NCBI GenBank assembly: GCA_934435205.1
Contig: CAKSAK010000005.1
Span: 186,001-250,000 of the forward strand
Source: an uncultured Ruminococcus sp.
GTDB taxonomy: Bacteria; Bacillota; Clostridia; Oscillospirales; Ruminococcaceae
Direction: 5' to 3'
Length of the DNA: 64,000 bases
Both the position numbers and the translations under genes were made by a program. Under the pieces are notes generated by a model, which saw only the letters and a program-made list of their open reading frames with translations, did not search any database and was not told the DNA's origin. This document shows, in pieces, positions 40,822 to 49,005 of this stretch (positions are counted from its first letter, which is position 1; each line of letters starts with the position of its first letter).

Positions 40822-42261
40822 TTATAATATTTCTTCTGTTTTTTGCTCTGTGGCGGTATTGTCCTCAGGCTGAACGTCAGGCGAAGTTGTTGTAGTATCA
40901 GGTGCTTCTGTGGCAGGAGCAGTAGTAACAGTGCCGCTCTCAGCAGGCTGAGTCTGTGCAGGCTCGCTGTCCTTTTTGCTGTCGCCTGAAGCGTTTCCGC
41001 CCTCGTCAACTATCTCTGAATCCTTTATCTCCTTATCTATCTCGTCCTGCGACATCTGACCTCTCTTTACAGCCTTGTCATTTACAGATGACAGACCAAG
41101 ATAGCAATTCACATAATAGTGAGTAAGTATCTGATCGTATGTATAGCCGGCCTCGGCATAATAGCAAGCGCCCCACTGTGACATTCCAACGCCGTGACCC
41201 CAGCCATAGGATTTGAAAGTGAACACACCGTCCTTATAGCTTATCTCCATGGCGTTCGATTTCACATCAAAGAGATTGCATAGGGTGATGCCTGTTATCC
41301 TAGCTTCACTGCCCTCATAGGTACAGCTCGTATGGCCGTCGATAGTAACTGCGCTTATATACTTTCCGCTGAAAGCAGAATCTATTTTAAACCAGTTCTT
41401 CACGTCATCAGAAAGCTTTATATCAGTTTGGCTCTCGATACGCTCCTTGACCTCGTCTTTTGTATATGTAGTTTCAATGCCCCAGTTAGGGTCTTTATCG
41501 TCAAACTCGCTCTTTACACGCTTGAGATAAGGATAAGAAACGCCCCATATATCCTCGCTGGTGGTAGAATAACCTGCTGTTGAAGCAGAATAAACGGCAT
41601 TTATGATATTGCCGTTATACATAACAGTTTGACCCTCAACGGCATTTATACATCTTTCTATCTTTGAAGAATATCCGCTTTTAAGTCCCACCGTAGGTAT
41701 AGCGCCGATAGAATCGTTAAATCTGACCCATGTATAAGCCGCCACTGCCTGCGCTTTTATGGCTTCCTCGCCCCACTCGCCGCCTATCTCGCTGTTGACT
41801 ATCTGACAGAGCAGTTCATGACCATTAAGAGTGACGATATTTCCTGAGATTATATCATTGACAGTATAATACTCATCAGCGACGCTTCTTGTATCAGTAA
41901 AGTTAGCAGGGTCGTTCTTTATATCGTAATACTCGCCCTTATCCTCAGGCATTTCCACAGTGAACTCACTGGCAAAAGCTTTTTTCTTTGTGGTCTTTGC
42001 CTGCTTTTTCTGCTGAACATAAGACATATCATACTTATCCACAGAGGACTTTTTGAACTTCACAAAGTCATAGACCTCAGTAGCGGCAGTGGTCTTAACG
42101 CTTTGAGCTTCAACGTTTTTGACCTGCACCGCAGGGGCTTTTTCTGCGCCCACGCTATTATTATCCAACAACAGCTCACCGCATATACCAACGGCGGTTA
42201 TGCTCATTACTGCTGCGCAGACATTTGCACATATCTTTTTTGTCATCAAATTCATCGTCAA
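40822..42261 (-). CDS. SpoIID/LytB-domain protein (lytic transglycosylase or amidase enhancer)
   Basis: A 479-residue exported protein. A signal sequence (about 7-38) leads to a long linker and a SpoIID domain (about 145-390) with VNSEIGGEWGEEAIKAQAVAAYTW, the YHSTAGG-equivalent YSASTAGYSTTSEDIWG, and the hallmark GWGHGVGMSQWGA. SpoIID cleaves peptidoglycan glycan strands during engulfment; SpoIID-like proteins also act in vegetative cells. The C terminus carries an unusual acidic, Thr/Ala/Pro-rich tail of about 75 residues. A TTG at 42261, 7 bases after AAGGA, or the ATG at 42255 starts the gene. It is probably a vegetative SpoIID paralogue, since the tail is atypical for sporulation SpoIID. 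Confidence 0.85.
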   Translation of the reverse strand: MTMNLMTKKICANVCAAVMSITAVGICGELLLDNNSVGAEKAPAVQVKNVEAQSVKTTAATEVYDFVKFKKSSVDKYDMSYVQQKKQAKTTKKKAFASEFTVEMPEDKGEYYDIKNDPANFTDTRSVADEYYTVNDIISGNIVTLNGHELLCQIVNSEIGGEWGEEAIKAQAVAAYTWVRFNDSIGAIPTVGLKSGYSSKIERCINAVEGQTVMYNGNIINAVYSASTAGYSTTSEDIWGVSYPYLKRVKSEFDDKDPNWGIETTYTKDEVKERIESQTDIKLSDDVKNWFKIDSAFSGKYISAVTIDGHTSCTYEGSEARITGITLCNLFDVKSNAMEISYKDGVFTFKSYGWGHGVGMSQWGACYYAEAGYTYDQILTHYYVNCYLGLSSVNDKAVKRGQMSQDEIDKEIKDSEIVDEGGNASGDSKKDSEPAQTQPAESGTVTTAPATEAPDTTTTSPDVQPEDNTATEQKTEEIL

Positions 42262-42358
42262 GACACTGTCCTTATCTTCAAGCGGTCACACCGCAAAACA
42301 TTCCCATTGGCAGCAAAATACTCACTGCATACCTAAATAATAGTTTATCAAATACTGA

Positions 42359-42398
42359 AAAAAAGTCAAGACAAAGCTAAGTTTCGTCCTGACTTTTC
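42359..42398 (-). terminator. Terminator of the SleB-type gene
   Basis: AAAAGTCAGGAC and GTCTTGACTTTT pair on the minus strand and run into Ts. Confidence 0.8.
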
Positions 42399-42456
42399 AG
42401 CATAATATACAATTTTATATCCGCAATATCAGCGTTTTAGCCAAAAACTTCAAATA

Positions 42457-43560
42457 TTACTTGAAGTATCTCTGACCATCAAGCTCCATGCAGAATGTGA
42501 GTGATTCAAACCAAGCCGCTGTGCTTCCACCGCAATACTGTGGAGCGTAGTAATAAACTGCGCCGTTTGAATTATCCTCGCCGTTCAGCGCTCTCTTTGC
42601 ACAATCTATAGTGTTCTGAGTTGGCTTGTTTCTGCCGCTGTAATAGCCGTTTATTGCTGTGAACTGATTTGGCGCTGTAAGAACATCGCTTATAGAGCTT
42701 CCAAATCTGCCTGTTTTCACTCTGTTGATGATAACATTTGCAACAGCGATCTTGCTCTGCTCTGAGCAGTTTCCTACCTCGCCCTGAAGAACGTAGCAAA
42801 GCATATCAAATTCTTCATCTGTATAGCTTATAACTGAACTGTTCGAGCTTGCTGCTGTTGTGGTTTTCTTTGTTTCTGTCTTTTTTGTTTCAGACTTTGT
42901 TGTCTGAGCCTTTGTTGTCGTAGTCTTTTTTGTTTCAGACTTCTTAGCTGCTGTTGTAGTTTCGGACTTTGCAGCGGAAGTTGTTGTTACTTCTGCCTTT
43001 TTAAGATAGTCCTTCATTACATATCCGCTGTAGTCGCCGTATGTAACCTTATACCAACCGTCGCTTGTTTCAGCCGTAACGATAACTTCCTCGTCTGTTG
43101 CAACGATAGCTTCTATCTCTGAGTTCTTGTCAGCCTTTTCTCTGACGTTCACGATCTCAGTTGCGACCATTGTTACCTTATCGACCTTTGTTTCTTTTGC
43201 TGCATTTTTAGTTGTTTCTGTCTTTTTTGTTGTGGTGGCTTTGGCGGAAGTTGTTGTCTCAGACTCTGCCTGTGCCATTTTATACTCGCTGATACCCGCT
43301 TTTCTCCATGTAACGGTGTTCATTGAAGTATAGGTCTCATCTCTCTCAGTTTCTGCTTCTGTCACAGAAGTGGTCTTAGTGTTGGTTATTGCAGCTTTTG
43401 TGTCCTTCTGAGCCTCGTTGTTGCCGCTTGTAAGTGCGAAGATACTTACTGTACCTATCATCAGCACTGCCAGCGCACCGCTGCCCAGCATTGTTCCTAC
43501 TTTCCTGACCGACGGCTTAGCTGTTCGCTTTATGCTGTCTTCAGTTTTTTTCTGCTTCAT
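42457..43560 (-). CDS. SleB-type cell wall hydrolase with SH3b domain
   Basis: A 367-residue exported wall hydrolase. After a basic start and a membrane/signal segment (LGSGALAVLMIGTVSIFALTSG) comes a Thr/Glu/Lys linker, an SH3b wall-binding domain (TEIVNVREKADKNSEIEAIV...GWYKVTYGDYSGYVMKDYL), a Thr/Lys-rich linker, and a C-terminal Hydrolase_2 domain (DMLCYVLQGEVGNCSEQSKIAVANVIINRVKTGRFG), whose Glu in QGEVG is the probable catalytic residue. SleB cleaves spore cortex muramic-lactam peptidoglycan, but SH3b forms may act on vegetative wall. YpeB, the usual SleB partner, is encoded 7 kb away. The start could instead be a GTG at 43569. Confidence 0.88.
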   Translation of the reverse strand: MKQKKTEDSIKRTAKPSVRKVGTMLGSGALAVLMIGTVSIFALTSGNNEAQKDTKAAITNTKTTSVTEAETERDETYTSMNTVTWRKAGISEYKMAQAESETTTSAKATTTKKTETTKNAAKETKVDKVTMVATEIVNVREKADKNSEIEAIVATDEEVIVTAETSDGWYKVTYGDYSGYVMKDYLKKAEVTTTSAAKSETTTAAKKSETKKTTTTKAQTTKSETKKTETKKTTTAASSNSSVISYTDEEFDMLCYVLQGEVGNCSEQSKIAVANVIINRVKTGRFGSSISDVLTAPNQFTAINGYYSGRNKPTQNTIDCAKRALNGEDNSNGAVYYYAPQYCGGSTAAWFESLTFCMELDGQRYFK

Positions 43561-43633
43561 TTTAATCACATTACCCTTTCCGACCGTCTGCACGCAAACC
43601 GTCTTCACTGCCGTCCGTGAGCTTGACGCCAGC

Positions 43634-43663
43634 TAAAATTTATTTTACACCGATTTGGTGTAA
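43634..43663 (-). terminator. Terminator of the pncC-srtB operon
   Basis: TTACACC pairs with GGTGTAA over 7 bp on the minus strand and is followed by an AT-rich tract with Ts. Confidence 0.65.
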
Positions 43664-43669
43664 TAAACA

Positions 43670-44740
43670 TCAATAATCCCAGCCGAAATATTTCTTATTG
43701 TTTCCGTATACATTTCTCCAGCATTTAGGAAAATAAATATCCTTATTTGCCTTGTCCTTGTAGGAATCTATTATAAGATCCAGGTTATCGTCAGCCGTCA
43801 TTTTCTTTGCCACGATGACCCACCTGAGATTTGAAGTTTCGTTTGTACAAGTTGAGAGCGATATATACTTATCGTCTGCTGTACACTCGATATCGTTTGA
43901 ATACCACGAACGCTTTCTCACTTCTGAGATCCAATCGTCGAACTTATAGTCGGCGTCGTCAAAATATCTGGTAGTCCAGTATTTGAAGAGCTTTCCGTCG
44001 TCCTGACTTTCACGTATTCCCGTTACAAAAGCACCCACGATAACATACTTACAGTTGTTGTCATAGATAGTATTGAACTCTATAACAGGATATTTCTTAA
44101 GAAAATCAACGCCCTTTTTATACTCAGTAAGGTGAGTAAAGGAAGTTCCCACATATCTCATATTGTGGCCGTATATCGTGATATTGTCAGACTGCCCGTC
44201 CTTATTTATGGTAGACCAAGCGTCTGCATAAATGCTTCCCGATTCGTAATACTGCTTGTCAATATTCTTGTAAAGATAATATTCATTATCCTTGCCTTTA
44301 AGAACAGGGAAGTTTATATATTCATCACCTGCGGAATTTTTAAAGCCGGGGATCTTTATCCAGCCTACGACATCCTTGTTTCTTTTCAGAAGCTTCTTAG
44401 CCCAATCCTGAACTTCTCTGTCCTTCGTTGAAGCCTCAGGGTCAGAAACGTCTATATCGTCTGAGCCGTTATTCTTGCTCAGGTCAACGTCATCGCTAAA
44501 GTCAGGCTCGTAATTTACGATCTCCTGCATATAGGACTGATCCTGCTCATCGGCTTTCAGAAAATCAGAAAGCTCGTTAAGAGAAACACAGAAAAGCACG
44601 ATAGAGAACATGAACACTATCTTTCTGAACACTTCTCCTGCTCCGTCGCCCTTCCACGGGATAAAATATCTTACTACTCTTATAAAAAAGTTTGTATCGT
44701 CCTTTTCGGACAGATTCATTGTTTCATTAGCCATTGACAT
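43670..44740 (-). CDS. srtB: Class B sortase
   Basis: Membrane transpeptidase that anchors surface proteins to the wall or builds pilin polymers. The 356-residue protein has a cytoplasmic head, a membrane helix (FRKIVFMFSIVLFCVSLNEL, about 40-59), an acidic linker and a sortase B domain (about 125-340). The catalytic His is in IYGHNM, the Cys in ISLSTCTNET, and the Arg in NLRWVIVAKK. It is longer than typical SrtB because of the acidic linker. It lies 5 bases after pncC. No LPxTG- or NPxTG-type substrate gene was seen nearby, so its substrate is encoded elsewhere. Confidence 0.92.
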   Translation of the reverse strand: MSMANETMNLSEKDDTNFFIRVVRYFIPWKGDGAGEVFRKIVFMFSIVLFCVSLNELSDFLKADEQDQSYMQEIVNYEPDFSDDVDLSKNNGSDDIDVSDPEASTKDREVQDWAKKLLKRNKDVVGWIKIPGFKNSAGDEYINFPVLKGKDNEYYLYKNIDKQYYESGSIYADAWSTINKDGQSDNITIYGHNMRYVGTSFTHLTEYKKGVDFLKKYPVIEFNTIYDNNCKYVIVGAFVTGIRESQDDGKLFKYWTTRYFDDADYKFDDWISEVRKRSWYSNDIECTADDKYISLSTCTNETSNLRWVIVAKKMTADDNLDLIIDSYKDKANKDIYFPKCWRNVYGNNKKYFGWDY

Positions 44741-44745
44741 TTATT

Positions 44746-45285
44746 TCAAGCCTCCGCCTTTTGTTCATACAGCTCAAGCACCATTCTCAGTGCTGCTTCT
44801 GTTGTAAGCATACGGATCTTTCTTCTGTCCAAATTCTCATATTCTTTATAAAGCTCAAGCCGTCTGACTATTTCTTTCTGACGACTTCTCACTGAAACAT
44901 ACACAGTTCCAACAGGCTTCTCCTCAGAGCCGCCGCTTGGTCCTGCAATACCTGTGACAGCCACTGCACAATCTGCACCGAAAAGCTTCAGCGCACCCTT
45001 GCTCATTTCACTGGCTGTCTGCTCAGAATAAACAGTATACTGCTCCAGCGTTTCCTTTTTCACGTTCAGAAGCTTCATCTTTATTTCCTCTGTATAGGTG
45101 CAAGCACCGCCGAGAAACATTTCCGACGCTCCCGAAACGGAAGTGATCGTCTGGCTTATCATTCCGCCTGTACAGCTTTCCGCAGTACACAGCTTCCGAC
45201 CGCTCTTTATCATATATTTTACTACACTTTTTGTAACTATGTCAATACTATCTGTAACCACTTTGTCACCTTCAGCAAATTTCAT
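44746..45285 (-). CDS. pncC: Nicotinamide-nucleotide amidohydrolase (CinA C-terminal domain)
   Basis: A 179-residue stand-alone CinA C-terminal (PncC) enzyme that deamidates nicotinamide mononucleotide to nicotinic acid mononucleotide in NAD recycling. Marks are LCTAESCTGGMISQTITSVSGASEMFLGG with the catalytic Ser/Thr site, TYTEEIKMKLLNV, and AVTGIAGPSGGSEEKPVGTVY. The usual N-terminal molybdopterin-like domain of full CinA is absent. The ATG at 45285 has AAAAGGGG 10 bases upstream. It precedes srtB with a 5-base gap; a functional link is not obvious. Confidence 0.92.
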   Translation of the reverse strand: MKFAEGDKVVTDSIDIVTKSVVKYMIKSGRKLCTAESCTGGMISQTITSVSGASEMFLGGACTYTEEIKMKLLNVKKETLEQYTVYSEQTASEMSKGALKLFGADCAVAVTGIAGPSGGSEEKPVGTVYVSVRSRQKEIVRRLELYKEYENLDRRKIRMLTTEAALRMVLELYEQKAEA

Positions 45286-45637
45286 AGTAATAATCACCCC
45301 TTTTAGTTATATATTGCACATAAAAAATCGGCTCTTTTTGTCCATTTTGTTAATTCGACGGTTTTCAAAAACCAATGCAAATAGCAAATTCTGCAAGCAG
45401 ATGTTACACTTTTGTTACCAAATTACTTATTTTTCATTATTAAAAAGCCCGTTCAGCACCCTTTTGGGCGCAAAGAAAAGCCCTGAAAATTCGGGGCTTT
45501 TCGGCATTTTTCGCCATGGAAAGTCACAATATTCGGGTACAAAAAAGCGTACAATTAAGCTACAAGCTGTTACAGTTTTAACCCGTTTGTAACCTTTTCA
45601 CAGACACCATACAATGGGTGTACGCCATGAAAATACG
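45286..45637 (-). terminator. 352-bp spacer with two tandem terminators after thiI (45443-45502)
   Basis: No gene is visible. On the minus strand AAAAGCCC/GGGCTTTT followed by CTTT (about 45475-45502) and then GCCC/GGGC followed by TTTTT (45443-45472) make two consecutive terminator-like hairpins. A small ACACC/GGGTGT hairpin (45603-45622) lies right after the thiI stop. The promoter of pncC should lie in the remaining 150 bases, but I cannot pick a convincing one. Confidence 0.6.
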
Positions 45638-46813
45638 CTATGCGTTTCTGATAAGATAAGGCTTTGTTCCCTCGATAGCTTTCTGGATATAAGGTTCCCA
45701 ATCAAAAGCGTTCTGAGCGGCTTCAACATCTGCAAGATTTGGTCTTGTCTTAGGGTGCTTTGGCGTGAAAACTGTACAGCAATCCTCATAAGGCAGGATA
45801 GAGGTATCAAAAGTATCTATCTTTCTTGCTATCTCCACTATCTCAGATTTGTCCATACCAACGCATGGTCTGAAAACAGGCATACGGCAAGCGGCGTCTG
45901 TGCAGACCATTGCATACATAGTCTGGCTCGCTACCTGACCAAGGCTCTCGCCTGTAACAAGGGCTTGAATATCCTCTTTCTCGCATATCCTCTGTGCTAT
46001 CTCCATCATAAGTCTTCTCATCAGGATAGTGAAAAGCTCCTCAGGGCAATTATCTCTCAGAAGCTCCTGGATCTCCGTAAAAGGCACGCAGAAGAAGTTG
46101 ATATCGCCGCAGTAAGCAGTGATTATCTTTGCAAGCTTCTCCACCTTCATCTTAGCTCTGTCGGAAGTATAAGGCGGAGCTTCAAAATGGATAGCGGAGA
46201 TTATCGCACCACGCTTTGCCATCATATAGCCTGCAACAGGCGAATCTATACCGCCTGAAAGAAGAAGCATTGCCTTTCCGCTTGAGCCGACAGGTATTCC
46301 GCCAGCGCCCTCGATAGAGCCTGCGTGAACATAGGCGTTGGTTTCTCTTATCTCAACTGTTACCACAACGTCAGGGTCATGGACGTCAACTTTAAGGTGC
46401 GGAAATCTTTCAAGTATCTTTCCGCCCATTTCTATACATATCTCAGGGGACTTGAACGGGAACTTCTTGTCTGAACGCTTTGCGTCCACCTTGAAAGTTC
46501 TTGCGGTCTCCATTTCGTCTTCGATATAGTCGAGGGACTTTGTGAGTATCTCGTCCATATCCTTTTCCAGAACGCAGCAGCGGCAGAGCTTAACGATACC
46601 GAAAATTTTCGACAGCTTTTCTACTGCCATGTCAACGTCGCTTTCATCATTGAGCGGCTCAACATACAACGTGGACTGCGCCTTTGATACGCTGAACTGT
46701 CCACAGCTTTTAAGTCTTCTTTTTACGCTCTTTGTCATCATGCTCTCGAAGCTTGATTTGTTAAGACCTTTCAGAGCTATCTCGCCATATTTGCAGAGAA
46801 TGATTTCTTTCAT
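45638..46813 (-). CDS. thiI: tRNA 4-thiouridine synthase, short form without rhodanese domain
   Basis: ThiI adenylates U8 of tRNA and inserts sulfur, and in some species also serves thiazole synthesis. The 391-residue protein has the N-terminal ferredoxin-like and THUMP domains (CKYGEIALKGLNKSSFE, FKVDAKRSDKKFPFKS, RETNAYVHAG) and the PP-loop LLLSGGIDSPVAGYMMAKRG. The C-terminal rhodanese domain found in E. coli ThiI is absent, as in Bacillus, where a dedicated cysteine desulfurase replaces it. That partner is encoded 117 bases upstream here. The ATG at 46813 with AAAGGA was chosen over an upstream in-frame codon. Confidence 0.95.
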   Translation of the reverse strand: MKEIILCKYGEIALKGLNKSSFESMMTKSVKRRLKSCGQFSVSKAQSTLYVEPLNDESDVDMAVEKLSKIFGIVKLCRCCVLEKDMDEILTKSLDYIEDEMETARTFKVDAKRSDKKFPFKSPEICIEMGGKILERFPHLKVDVHDPDVVVTVEIRETNAYVHAGSIEGAGGIPVGSSGKAMLLLSGGIDSPVAGYMMAKRGAIISAIHFEAPPYTSDRAKMKVEKLAKIITAYCGDINFFCVPFTEIQELLRDNCPEELFTILMRRLMMEIAQRICEKEDIQALVTGESLGQVASQTMYAMVCTDAACRMPVFRPCVGMDKSEIVEIARKIDTFDTSILPYEDCCTVFTPKHPKTRPNLADVEAAQNAFDWEPYIQKAIEGTKPYLIRNA

Positions 46814-46930
46814 AAATTTTATCCTTTCTTTACGAAAACTGCACAAAAAAGTCCTCGTCAAAAACCTGACAAAAGCGACCTTTTTCGCCGTTTCCCTTTA
46901 TAAATAGTACAAAACATTTGTTTGCGTGTT

Positions 46931-48061
46931 TTACCTTACTTTGCACAGGTCATTTTGTGCAGACTTTATGCCCTCCATAAGAGCGTCGATATCAGCCTTT
47001 GTAGTGTCGATACTAAAGCTTATCCTGATAGTGGAGTCAAGGCTCTGCTCGGGATATCTGAACTCTTTGAGTACAGAGCTTTTCTTGCCCTTTGAGCAGG
47101 CTGAACCGCTTGAAACATATATCTCACGCTTTTCAAGATAGTGGAGAAGCACCTCGGACTTTAACCCATTGACAGCAATGCTTGTAACATAAGGCGAACC
47201 GCCTTTTCGTGAATTTACGAAAATATCGCCGTTTTCGTTGCACTTTTCTATGAGATAGGCTTGAATATCCGCCGCCTTTTCAAAGTTCGCAGATACATTC
47301 GGCGCAAGCTTTTTCACCGCCGCACCAAAACCGCATATTAACGGCACAGACTCAGTACCCGAACGGAAGCCCTTTTCCTGTCCTCCCCCAAGCATAAAAG
47401 GCGGTATATGAACGCCCTTTTTCACATACAGCGCACCTATACCCTTTGGAGCGTATATTTTATGACCGCTTAGGGATATCATATCGGCATTCAGCTTTTT
47501 GGCTTTTACCGGTATTTTCATAAAGCCCTGAACGCAATCGCAGTGAGTAAGCACCTGGGGATATTTTTTCTTTATCATAGAAAAAGCCTTTTCCACAGGA
47601 AGTATGTAGCCGTTTTCGTTGTTCACGAGCATACAGCTCACAAGGAAAGTGTCCTCGTTCACAGCGGCGAAAATATCACGGGCGTTTATCTCGCCGTTCT
47701 CGTCAGGGGATATCCTTATGACCTCACAGCCCATATCTTCAAGCTCCTGGGCAGGATTTTTCACAGCAGGGTGTTCAACAGAGGATATGACAACACGCTT
47801 TTTGCGCTTTCCGTGAGCCTTGTAAGCCCCGAAAATGGCGGTGTTGTTGCTTTCTGTTGCACCTGATGTGAAATAGACCTCGTCGGGGGTAACACCGAGA
47901 GCGTCGGCAATGGCTTCACGAGCGTCAGAAACAAGAAGCTCAGCGTCAAGACCTGCTCTGTGCAGAGAAGAGGGGTTTCCGAAGACCTCCAAGCCTTTCA
48001 TTACAGCCGCTTTAGCTTCATCACAAGGTTTTGTGGTGGCGGCATTATCAAGATATATCAA
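46931..48061 (-). CDS. Cysteine desulfurase (NifS/IscS family), likely ThiI sulfur donor
   Basis: PLP enzyme that takes sulfur from cysteine and passes it as a persulfide. The 376-residue protein has IYLDNAATTKP, FTSGATESNNTA, the PLP lysine in SLSGHKIYAPKG, and the sulfur-carrying Cys in VSSGSACSKGKKSSVL. The short loop around that Cys and the neighbouring thiI match the Bacillus NifZ-ThiI pair (group related to NifS/NifZ), so tRNA thiolation is the probable role rather than general Fe-S assembly. It uses a TTG start at 48061 with AAAGGA upstream. A promoter lies just upstream and thiI follows. Confidence 0.93.
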   Translation of the reverse strand: MIYLDNAATTKPCDEAKAAVMKGLEVFGNPSSLHRAGLDAELLVSDAREAIADALGVTPDEVYFTSGATESNNTAIFGAYKAHGKRKKRVVISSVEHPAVKNPAQELEDMGCEVIRISPDENGEINARDIFAAVNEDTFLVSCMLVNNENGYILPVEKAFSMIKKKYPQVLTHCDCVQGFMKIPVKAKKLNADMISLSGHKIYAPKGIGALYVKKGVHIPPFMLGGGQEKGFRSGTESVPLICGFGAAVKKLAPNVSANFEKAADIQAYLIEKCNENGDIFVNSRKGGSPYVTSIAVNGLKSEVLLHYLEKREIYVSSGSACSKGKKSSVLKEFRYPEQSLDSTIRISFSIDTTKADIDALMEGIKSAQNDLCKVR

Positions 48062-48100
48062 TTATCACAAGTCCTTTCGTATTTTATCGCAGTTATTTTT

Positions 48101-48129
48101 ATTATAACATATAATTGTGAATAATGCAA
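48101..48129 (-). promoter_or_regulatory. Promoter of the cysteine desulfurase-thiI operon
   Basis: The minus strand has TTGCAT, a 17-base spacer and TATAAT. Confidence 0.75.
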
Positions 48130-48147
48130 ATAGCGGAGCGGTGTTAA

Positions 48148-48292
48148 GTGAGGAGACTAAGTGAGGAATGAGGAATGACCCAGCCGAACAGAGAAAGAAG
48201 CCAATGCAAAGCAGAGAAAACACCGAGCGAAGCGATTTTGCGACAGTAGAACTTGAAGCCAAAATGTAGGGGACGGCGCCCCCGACGTCCCG
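48148..48292 (+). repeat. Composite repeat module B, ending in a GTAGGGG palindrome (copy 9)
   Basis: The spacer 48062-48381 has no gene. It carries GTGAGGA/ATGAGGA heptamers (48148-48178), an AGCCGA block, AAAACACCGAGCGAAGCGA (about 48222-48240), a GATTTTGCGACA piece that also occurs at 8351, and finally a palindrome with GTAGGGG and CCCG ends and a GACGGCGCC-type stem (48266-48292). The first three blocks repeat module A at 8020-8110 in the same order. Confidence 0.7.
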
Positions 48293-48340
48293 TTTCTGGG
48301 AGTGGCAAGGTTTGAGTTTATACAAACCATGTAAGCAAAC

Positions 48341-48369
48341 AAAAATGCGGCACGGCATTTTCAGCCGCA
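48341..48369 (-). terminator. Terminator of the ypeB-rbr operon
   Basis: On the minus strand TGCGGC pairs with GCCGCA around a 12-base loop, followed by five Ts. Confidence 0.75.
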
Positions 48370-48381
48370 CCGCACAAAGCA

Positions 48382-48993
48382 CTATTTATCACAGTTACAA
48401 TTACTTCCCCATGACGCCATTGACAGCCTGATATAATATCCCTGCGCTTCTCCGCAAACAGGACACCTCTCAGGGGCTTGCGTGCCCTCCACGATATAAC
48501 CGCAGTTCAAGCATACCCACGTTTCAGACTGGGAGGAAGAGAACAGCTTGCCCTCTTTCATAAGCTTGCCAAATGCCGCAAAACGCTTGCCGTGAACATT
48601 CTCTATCTTGGCGATATTCGTAAAGTCCTGTGCTATCCTGCCATAGCCCTCCTGCCTTGCGACCTCAGCAAAGGCCGGGTAAACATCATCTGATTCCTGA
48701 CGCTCGTTGTGGTCTGCCATGCCAAGCAAGGTACACATATCCTCTGAAATATCCACAGGATAGCCGCCGTCAACGAACACGCTCTCCCCTGACAGCTCTT
48801 TGAGATGTTCGTAGAATATCTTTGCGTGAACTTTCTCCTGATCGGCTGTGAATTTGAACAGGTCGGCAAGCACATAAAGCTTCTGCTGTCTTGCCTTTTC
48901 CTCCGCCATTGTGTAGCGGTTTCGAGCCTGACTTTCCCCTGCAAAGGCTCTCATAAGGTTATCCTTTGTCTTTGAATTTCTGAAATCTGACAT
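48382..48993 (-). CDS. rbr: Rubrerythrin
   Basis: Non-haem iron peroxidase that reduces hydrogen peroxide in anaerobes. The 203-residue protein has the ferritin-like di-iron domain (RAFAGESQARNRYTMAEEKA, FTADQEKVHAKIF, IAKIENVHGKRF) with the expected Glu and ExxH ligands, and a C-terminal rubredoxin centre (CLNCGYI...CPVCGEAQ). A short Cys-bearing tail (SNCNCDK) is unusual. It starts 12 bases after the ypeB gene and is followed by a terminator, so the two form an operon and peroxide defence may be made in the same conditions as the germination protein. Confidence 0.95.
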   Translation of the reverse strand: MSDFRNSKTKDNLMRAFAGESQARNRYTMAEEKARQQKLYVLADLFKFTADQEKVHAKIFYEHLKELSGESVFVDGGYPVDISEDMCTLLGMADHNERQESDDVYPAFAEVARQEGYGRIAQDFTNIAKIENVHGKRFAAFGKLMKEGKLFSSSQSETWVCLNCGYIVEGTQAPERCPVCGEAQGYYIRLSMASWGSNCNCDK

Positions 48994-49005
48994 TTTTATC
49001 CTCCT

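Noticed and set aside
43670..44740. Pilus gene cluster around the sortase
   Set aside because: No pilin-like or LPxTG-type protein lies beside srtB; neighbours are pncC and a SleB-type hydrolase.
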